From Ensifer sp. LC163 (GTDB taxonomy: Bacteria > Pseudomonadota > Alphaproteobacteria > Rhizobiales > Rhizobiaceae): a DNA stretch of 64,000 bases. Of this stretch, positions 59,027 to 64,000 are shown piece by piece; within the stretch, counting starts at the first letter, position 1; the number at the start of each line of letters is the position of its first letter. The position numbers and the translations under genes are program-made. The stretch is taken from the NCBI RefSeq assembly GCF_001695855.1, contig NZ_MBSS01000001.1, forward strand, positions 496,001 to 560,000. Direction: 5' to 3'. The notes under the pieces are model-generated. The model saw only the letters and a list, made by a program, of their open reading frames with translations. It had not been told where the DNA came from and ran no database searches.

Positions 59027-59965
59027 ATGTCCCAGAATTCTTTCGATACAGCCGTTATCCCTGGACCGCTCGCTCCAGCAGGTTCGCTCTCAACCAAGAG
59101 CGTAGGGGCTATGTTCCTTCTGGCACTGATGTGGGGGCTTTCGATACCGATCACGAAGCTCGGCCTTGGCAGCATTCCTCCAATGACGTTCACCGCACTC
59201 CGCTTCATGGTAGCTGTGCCGCTCATGATGTTCCTGGCCCGACGCGAACTCCGGGTTCCTAGAAGAGCAATTCCCGGCATTATAGGCTTGGGTGTCATGG
59301 GTATCACACTGGGCAACGTTGCCCAGTCGTTTGGCGTCCAAGGCACATCGGCGTCCGTCGCAACGATCCTCTCGGCGACCATTCCATTGTTTATGGTCAT
59401 TCTGGCGGCCATCCGCTTCAAACAATCGGTAACGCCGCTGCAATGGAGCGGCCTGTTGGCTGCATTCGTCGGGATCGCCCTAGTGGCGGTCGGCAGCGGA
59501 CCGGGTGTTGACGACATGTCAAGAACAACGACCTCCGGCGTCATCCTGATGCTGATCTCGGCGATGGGCATCGCGATCTATTACATCTGGAGCGCGGAGC
59601 TGACAGAGAAATACGGCCTGATGCCTATCGCGGCATGGAACATGCTCGTCGGGCTTTTGACGGTTATGCCGCTCGCGGGCTGGGAAATGAGCCAGCAGAG
59701 CATCCACATCACAGCCCAAGCTCTGGTGGCCATCACCTATCTCGGCGTTGTGGTCACTGTGATGGGGCTGATCCTATGGCTTTATCTTCTGAAAGTTGTC
59801 CCGGCGCGTGTTGCGGCGAGCGTCCAATATCTCCAGCCCGTATCCGGCATCAGCGCCAGCGCGTTTCTCTTCGGTGACAGATTGGGCCTGATGTTCGCAG
59901 CAGGTGTGGGACTCGTGCTCGCCGGGCTAGCACTGGCCGCTTCCGGAAAGCGAGCGAGTTCTTAG
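59027..59965 (+). CDS. EamA/DMT-family transporter
   Basis: 312 aa from the ATG after AAGGCGA. Ten hydrophobic segments in two EamA halves (LALMWGLSIPITKLGLGSIP, TFTALRFMVAVPLMMFLARR; then MLISAMGIAIYYIWSAELTE, AASVQYLQPVSGISASAFLF). Drug/metabolite transporters of this kind export amino acids or small solutes across the inner membrane. Regulated by the divergent LysR gene by inference. Confidence 0.9.
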   Translation: MSQNSFDTAVIPGPLAPAGSLSTKSVGAMFLLALMWGLSIPITKLGLGSIPPMTFTALRFMVAVPLMMFLARRELRVPRRAIPGIIGLGVMGITLGNVAQSFGVQGTSASVATILSATIPLFMVILAAIRFKQSVTPLQWSGLLAAFVGIALVAVGSGPGVDDMSRTTTSGVILMLISAMGIAIYYIWSAELTEKYGLMPIAAWNMLVGLLTVMPLAGWEMSQQSIHITAQALVAITYLGVVVTVMGLILWLYLLKVVPARVAASVQYLQPVSGISASAFLFGDRLGLMFAAGVGLVLAGLALAASGKRASS

Positions 59966-60020
59966 CTGGTTTGGGATCAGTAAATTTGAATCCCCCGCTC
60001 GGTTACTCCCCCAGCGATTT

Positions 60021-60045
60021 GGCCCGCCTTTGGCGGGCCTTTTTT
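60021..60045 (+). terminator. Rho-independent terminator after the EamA gene
   Basis: GGCCCGCC-TTT-GGCGGGCC followed by six T, 55 bp after the stop. Confidence 0.93.
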
Positions 60046-60200
60046 ACGCGGTGAGCAAAAATCACAACGAGGGCCGGCTGAAGAAAATCTACGCAGAGGA
60101 TAGCAACGAAAACGCTTGAGAGTGTCTTAAATCGGCTACCCCACCAAATGTGGGGCAAAAACAGCCAAAAACCTAGCAAAATCAATGTCAATGGGCAGAC

Positions 60201-60276
60201 TGGTGGGCCCGGAGGGACTCGAACCCCCAACCAAGCGGTTATGAGCCGCCGGCTCTAACCATTGAGCTACAGGCCC
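60201..60276 (-). tRNA. tRNA-Ile2 (anticodon CAU, lysidine type)
   Basis: 76 nt with CCA encoded. The acceptor GGGCCTG pairs with CGGGCCC (one G-U). D arm GCTC..GAGC. Anticodon stem GGCGG/CCGCT with loop CTCATAA, giving anticodon CAU. T arm GGGGG-TTCGAGT-CCCTC (pairing region). The GGCGGCTCATAACCGCTTGG block matches the isoleucine AUA-reading tRNA, whose C34 becomes lysidine through TilS, and not initiator or elongator Met tRNA. Its 3' end is duplicated at 57853. Confidence 0.9.
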
Positions 60277-60436
60277 ACGCCGGATCGAAGATCCGGGCAT
60301 CGCGAACCAATGGCAGTTCGTGATCGGCAATGGCTCTAGCTGAAAACCTTTTTGACGACAAGTCATTGCCGCAATGCCCACACAATCGATAAGCATGAAA
60401 GCAGCAGGGACAGAAACAACCGGAGAGACACGACCC

Positions 60437-61186
60437 ATGACTTCCACACGCACTGCCCGCACGCTTTCCATCGTTGCCTTTGCCGCTGCCTTTGCGGGTA
60501 TTGCCGCTGCCGGCGCACACGCGCAGGATGCCGCCAAGGAGCGCGAAGCGATCATCACCGTTGCCGGCGAAGGTCGCTCGTCGATCGCGCCTGACATGGC
60601 GATCCTGCAGCTGAGCGTCGTCAAGGACGCCAAGACCGCGCGCGAGGCGCTCGACGCCAACAACAAGACGATGGCCGAGGTTCTGGCGGCACTCAAGGAT
60701 GGCGGCATTGCCGAGCGCGACCTGCAGACGAGTGGCTTTTCGGTCAACCCGCAATACAACTACCCGACCAACAATGACGGCGGCAATCGCCCGCCGGAGC
60801 TGATCGGCTACCAGGTGGCCAACGGCGTCAGCGTGCGCGTGCGCGACCTCGCCAAGCTCGGCGAGATCGTCGACAAGTCGGTAACGCTCGGCGTCAACCA
60901 GGGCGGCGGCATCCAGTTCACCAACGACAAGCCGGAAGGCGCGATCACCGAAGCGCGCAAGGCCGCCGTTGCCGACGCCATCGAGAAAGCCAAGGTGCTG
61001 GCGGAGGCTGCCGGCGTCTCGCTCGGCAACATCGTCAACATCACCGAGCAGGGTTTCCGTCCGGAGCCGGTTCCGATGATGCGCGCCGGCATGGCCAAGG
61101 AATACGCAGCCGATAGCGTGCCGATGGCAACCGGCGAAAACAGCTACAACGTCACGGTCAACGTCACCTTCGCGATCAAGCAGTAA
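60437..61186 (+). CDS. SIMPL-domain (DUF541) periplasmic protein
   Basis: 249 aa; signal peptide TLSIVAFAAAFAGIAAAGAH with cleavage after AHAQ. SIMPL pattern: ITVAGEGRSSIAPDMAILQL, TSGFSVNPQYNY, GYQVANGVSVRVRDLAKLGE and a C-terminal NVTVNVTFAI. Family members (for example E. coli YggE) are oxidative-stress-related periplasmic or outer-membrane proteins. An in-frame ATG at 60395 lacks support. Monocistronic, followed by a strong terminator. Confidence 0.9.
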   Translation: MTSTRTARTLSIVAFAAAFAGIAAAGAHAQDAAKEREAIITVAGEGRSSIAPDMAILQLSVVKDAKTAREALDANNKTMAEVLAALKDGGIAERDLQTSGFSVNPQYNYPTNNDGGNRPPELIGYQVANGVSVRVRDLAKLGEIVDKSVTLGVNQGGGIQFTNDKPEGAITEARKAAVADAIEKAKVLAEAAGVSLGNIVNITEQGFRPEPVPMMRAGMAKEYAADSVPMATGENSYNVTVNVTFAIKQ

Positions 61187-61288
61187 CCGCTTGTGGTCGC
61201 GCCCGCCTGCCGACATCGTGGGCGGGCTTTGCGGTACCGGACCTGCCTGACACTGCACTCGGCTCAGACAGGCATTGGACGAACAAAA

Positions 61289-61324
61289 AGCCCCGCGCGG
61301 TTGCAGCCGCGCGGGGCTCTTTTG
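61289..61324 (+). terminator. Rho-independent terminator after the SIMPL gene
   Basis: AGCCCCGCGCGG-TTGCAG-CCGCGCGGGGCT, a perfect 12-bp stem followed by CTCTTTT and preceded by five A, so it could work in both directions. The 61187-61681 gap holds this, RIME copy 6 and the next terminator, with no gene seen. Confidence 0.92.
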
Positions 61325-61332
61325 TGTCCGGC

Positions 61333-61435
61333 TTACAGCGCCGCGCGTCAAATATGGCGCGCAAAGGACGCTGTAACACTTTAAACTTGCTGCATAGCTC
61401 CTCAAATCGATTCCGATTTGAGGAGCTATGCAGCA
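61333..61435. repeat. RIME-like palindromic element, copy 6 (compensated stem)
   Basis: Same two-hairpin plan. The second stem reads TAGCTCCTCAAATCG/CGATTTGAGGAGCTA instead of TAATTCCTTAAATCG/CGATTTAAGGAATTA. Every change has its pairing change in the opposite arm. Confidence 0.9.
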
Positions 61436-61587
61436 AAGGCGACCGACGGCAGGGCCGCCTCTTCCCCGTCTCGCGCCGTCTCTCGATACATGTCACCCGC
61501 AGTCTTCAGCGACGTCCGCGCAACCGCATGCGGGATGCGGACGTCGACAAGCCGCCAGATACGTTCCTACGCGCCTCATTCAGGCAA

Positions 61588-61620
61588 AGAAAAACCCCTC
61601 ACGCCTGGGGCGTGAGGGGT
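61588..61620 (-). terminator. Rho-independent terminator for the secreted Arg/Asp-rich protein gene
   Basis: On the minus strand ACCCCTCACGC-loop-GCGTGAGGGGT is an 11-bp perfect stem followed by TTTTC, 61 bp after the stop of the gene at 61682. Confidence 0.88.
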
Positions 61621-61681
61621 GCATTTCCGCCGGCCGGGGGAGACAGGACGGAAAAGGCTTGGATTACCAGCGGCCGATCGC

Positions 61682-62089
61682 TTACCAACGACCGATAACG
61701 GGGCAACCGCGAACGTTGGCGAAGGCGATCGTCTGGCGGTAGCCGCGGCGGCTGCCTTCAACGACGATGCGGCGGTGCGAGACGTCGGCGACATAGGCGC
61801 GGCGCAGGCCATGGTCACGGGCCTTGTCGACGGCCATCCAGGGGGCGCAGCGGCTGCGGCGGCCACCATCCCAGTGGCGATCACGACCGCGGTGGTCACG
61901 ACCCCAGTCACGCTCGTCGTCGTAACCACGGTCGAAATCGCGATCGTAGTCACGATACTGGACATCGACGCCGCCGCGCGGGCCGAAGCCGAATTCGATC
62001 GTTTCTGCCGAAGCGGTGGAGGCGGCACCGACGAGGCCGGTCAAACCGATGACGACGGCGGCGGCAGCGTTGATGAGGATATTCTTCAT
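61682..62089 (-). CDS. Secreted Arg/Asp-rich small protein
   Basis: 135 aa; start after GGAGAATGACC. Signal peptide MKNILINAAAAVVIGLTGLV, cleavage near ASAET. The mature protein has a charged low-complexity stretch (YDRDFDRGYDDERDWGRDHR) and then a compact C-terminal domain with SRCAPWMAVDKARDHGLRRA and NVRGCPVIGRW. Resembles a small periplasmic family common in Rhizobiales, with unknown function. Confidence 0.78.
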   Translation of the reverse strand: MKNILINAAAAVVIGLTGLVGAASTASAETIEFGFGPRGGVDVQYRDYDRDFDRGYDDERDWGRDHRGRDRHWDGGRRSRCAPWMAVDKARDHGLRRAYVADVSHRRIVVEGSRRGYRQTIAFANVRGCPVIGRW

Positions 62090-62191
62090 GGTCATTCTCC
62101 GAGGGCTTGAAGGGGTCAATGTGCAATCACCGTCCCAAGCGATTGATCGGACAATAGCGGCGCGAAACTGAACGCTAGCGGAACTGCACAT

Positions 62192-62528
62192 TCATGCAGG
62201 GTTCAGGTTGCGGGCACCTGACGAAAACGGGCGCGAGGCAAAAGATTCGTTCGACTTTTGAGAGAGGCGCAGCGGCGCGCGGCCGGCAAGCGCAATGCTG
62301 ACATTCGACAGCAATATCAGTGAACTAGAGCATGTCGCGCAAAAGTGCGCAGCGGTTTTGCGACAACGACATGCGCAAAAACAAGAGCTTAAAGCGCAAC
62401 AAGCGAATCCTTAGGATCGCGACGCGCTGTAGCGGATCGGATGGACCACAGGATTGCGGCTCTGAGCGCGACAAGCGGGGGCAGAACCAACACGATTCTT
62501 TGGGGCGGCCTTGGTGCGTCGATGTCGC
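62192..62528. other. 337-bp intergenic region
   Basis: Holds the divergent-type upstream region of the secreted protein gene and a family B palindrome (62328-62387). Frames crossing it read through the repeat and are not called. Confidence 0.5.
62328..62387. repeat. Intergenic palindromic element, family B copy 4
   Basis: GAGCATGTCG-CGCAAAAGTGCGCAGCGG-TTTTGCGACAA-CGACATGCG-CAAAAACAAGAG. The stem is GCATGTCG/CGACATGC, changed in both arms relative to copies 1-3, with the core conserved. Confidence 0.8.
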
Positions 62529-62933
62529 TCAGCCGGAAAGTTCGGCTTCGAAGGCGCGCATGTTGCGATAGTGGCTGATGCGGGTGATCGACTGATCCTC
62601 GATCTCGATCACGAAGACGCTCGGGATCGAATAGCTCTGGCCGGAGGCAGCGGGGAACCCTTCCAGCGTCTCGCGGTAAGTGCCGCGCGCCGTCAGGTCG
62701 GCAGCGATCCGCTGGCCGAAATTGTCGCGCATCAGCACGACATCCCCGTAGGTTTCGTCGAAATGCCGGAGATAGGTCATGACGCTTGCCCGCAACGGCC
62801 CGACGCCGACGGTGCGCTGGCCGGTCACCGAATCAAGCGCCACATCCTCATCGACCAGCCGCGCCAGTGCGTCGAAATCGCGGTCGTTCAATGCGTCGAT
62901 AAAGCGGCTGGCAATGGTCTGCGCGTCGGTCAT
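62529..62933 (-). CDS. SnoaL/NTF2-like protein
   Basis: 134 aa, cytoplasmic. Pattern TIASRFIDALNDRDFDALAR, LVDEDVALDSVTGQRTVG, and the C-terminal VFVIEIEDQSITRISHYRNM fit the polyketide-cyclase/ketosteroid-isomerase-like fold. Specific activity unknown. No operon partner. Confidence 0.83.
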   Translation of the reverse strand: MTDAQTIASRFIDALNDRDFDALARLVDEDVALDSVTGQRTVGVGPLRASVMTYLRHFDETYGDVVLMRDNFGQRIAADLTARGTYRETLEGFPAASGQSYSIPSVFVIEIEDQSITRISHYRNMRAFEAELSG

Positions 62934-63082
62934 ATCTGCCTCAGATGCTGATTGCGGGTTCGGCCATGCCTTTCGGACGACGCGCGGGCAAATTCACTTC
63001 CGCGCCCCCTCCCCTAACGAATATGGAAGGCAGACCGCGCCCTTCAAGGCGCGGCCGCGATCAAGAGCACAATCGGTGGATG

Positions 63083-63505
63083 TCAGGGGCCAAGGTGCAG
63101 CACGATCTCGCGGCGGTGCGGCCGGTCGCGATGTTCGAAGAGATAGAGCCCTTGCCAGGTGCCGAGCGCCATTCGCCCCGCATTGACCGGGATGCCGATC
63201 GATACCTGCGTCAGCGCCGCCTTGATATGGGCCGGCATGTCGTCCGGTCCCTCCTGCGTGTGAACCACCCAGCGCATCGACGGGTCGGAGGATGGCGGCA
63301 CCAGCCGGCCGAAGAATTCGCTGAGGTCACGCTTCACGTCGGGGTCGGCGTTCTCCTGGATTATCAGCGAGCAGGAGGTATGGCGCACAAACACGGTCAA
63401 AAGCCCCTCGCCCGTGCCGTTGGCGCGGACGAACTCGGCTGCCTCGTCGGTGAACTCGTAGAGCCCCTGTCCGCGGGTGGAAATGACGATCGTGGTCTGC
63501 GGCAT
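63083..63505 (-). CDS. yjbQ: YjbQ/UPF0047 family protein
   Basis: 140 aa from the ATG at 63505. Family motifs TVFVRHTSCSLIIQENADPD, MRWVVHTQEGPDDMPAHIKA and ALGTWQGLYLFEHRDR are all present. YjbQ has been described as having weak secondary thiamine-phosphate synthase activity, and its true role is unsettled. The upstream extension to 63580 lacks a ribosome site. Confidence 0.93.
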   Translation of the reverse strand: MPQTTIVISTRGQGLYEFTDEAAEFVRANGTGEGLLTVFVRHTSCSLIIQENADPDVKRDLSEFFGRLVPPSSDPSMRWVVHTQEGPDDMPAHIKAALTQVSIGIPVNAGRMALGTWQGLYLFEHRDRPHRREIVLHLGP

Positions 63506-63612
63506 CGGCGTCGCGTCTCCTCGGCTGGCGGCGGCAAAACGCGCACCTCCTCCCCAACGGGTCGGCAAAAGCCGCCCCAAGTCAAGCCCAAGCGCTCTGC
63601 CAGGTTCTACGG

Positions 63613-63966
63613 CTATTTCTCAAGAAAGGCCTCGAAGCCGCCATAGATCATGCGCTTGCCGTCGAACACATTCTTCCAGGCATCGCCCTGCAGCCGCGGA
63701 TCCGCCATCACCTTGGCGACGATCGCGTCGCGGTCGGCGCGCGACTTGTAGGTGATCCAGGAAAAGACCACGGTCTCGTCTTCCTTGGCCTGCACAGCGC
63801 GGGGAAAGGACGTCACCTCGCCATAGGGCACGTCGTCGCCGAGGCATTCCGCATAGGAGAGCGCACCATGCTCCATCCACACGTCGCCCGCCTCCCTCGC
63901 CATGTTCTTGTAGGCCTCGATGTTGGCCTTGGGCACGGCAACGATGAAACCATCCACGTAACTCAT
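63613..63966 (-). CDS. DUF1428 protein
   Basis: 117 aa; start after GAGGAGGATATC. Pattern MSYVDGFIVAVPKANIEAYK, MAREAGDVWMEHGALSYAEC and NVFDGKRMIYGGFEAFLEK are typical of DUF1428, a small dimeric alpha/beta-barrel-like family of unknown role. Complete within the window; 107 bp from the yjbQ start, possibly co-transcribed with it. Confidence 0.92.
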   Translation of the reverse strand: MSYVDGFIVAVPKANIEAYKNMAREAGDVWMEHGALSYAECLGDDVPYGEVTSFPRAVQAKEDETVVFSWITYKSRADRDAIVAKVMADPRLQGDAWKNVFDGKRMIYGGFEAFLEK

Positions 63967-64000
63967 GTCGATATCCTCCTCGGTTGCTTCAACCACCAAA

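Noticed and set aside
60201-60276. Calling the tRNA elongator or initiator Met from its CAU anticodon
   Set aside because: The anticodon-arm block GGCGGCTCATAACCGCTTGG and acceptor fit the lysidine-type Ile2 tRNA better.

Overview
The window reads as a stretch of high-GC chromosome or megaplasmid from the Rhizobiaceae (Ensifer/Sinorhizobium or Rhizobium type). Three things point there: about 105-bp RIME-like intergenic palindromic elements, a DUF982 gene, and many LysR, Lrp and TetR regulators each paired with small transport or catabolic operons. There is no rRNA, CRISPR array, transposase, integrase or replication gene. It holds 67 protein genes (one partial at the left edge), one frameshifted pseudogene, one tRNA and one cobalamin riboswitch.

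Layout. 0-11 kb: tail of a TPR protein, a secreted PAAR-like protein, an XRE regulator facing a Tat-exported family-5 binding protein plus CocE-type hydrolase, an HPP/TetR pair, an SRPBCC/MFS pair, GFA, ACT and MsrA proteins. 11-21 kb: esterase and LysR, then a complete ydcSTUV-patD-like putrescine/4-aminobutanal operon, NTF2-like and FhuF-like proteins. 21-30 kb: frameshifted isochorismatase, Lrp, and a probable N-methyl-amine demethylation cluster (Rieske oxygenase plus two tandem 815-aa dimethylglycine/sarcosine dehydrogenase-like flavoproteins) facing a LysR gene. 30-36 kb: amino-acid ABC permease and binding protein without an ATPase, GYD protein, isochorismatase-family amidohydrolase, LysR, a membrane alpha/beta hydrolase, LysE. 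36-44 kb: Lrp/PLP lyase, glyoxalase-like, TetR/crotonase, ArsR/SRPBCC, SDR, DUF1772/NmrA/TetR. 44-46 kb: cobalamin riboswitch with cbtB-cbtA, a cobalt uptake unit. 46-52 kb: FhuF-like protein overlapping a glycoamylase-family glucanase, VWA-like DUF1194, GntR, DUF982, GH26-like protein.

52-60 kb looks like an accessory block: longer gaps, a cyclase-TPR protein, a GlxA-type regulator facing a BBE-type FAD oxidase, and a LysR/EamA cassette. That cassette is bounded on one side by tRNA-Ile2(CAU) and on the other by a 15-bp copy of the tRNA 3' end. 60-64 kb returns to small conserved genes (SIMPL, SnoaL-like, YjbQ, DUF1428).

Recurrent themes are small inducible modules with visible palindromic operators between divergent genes, and three or four families of intergenic palindromes. 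Some of these palindromes show compensatory changes in their stems, and one supplies the last codons and stop of a gene.
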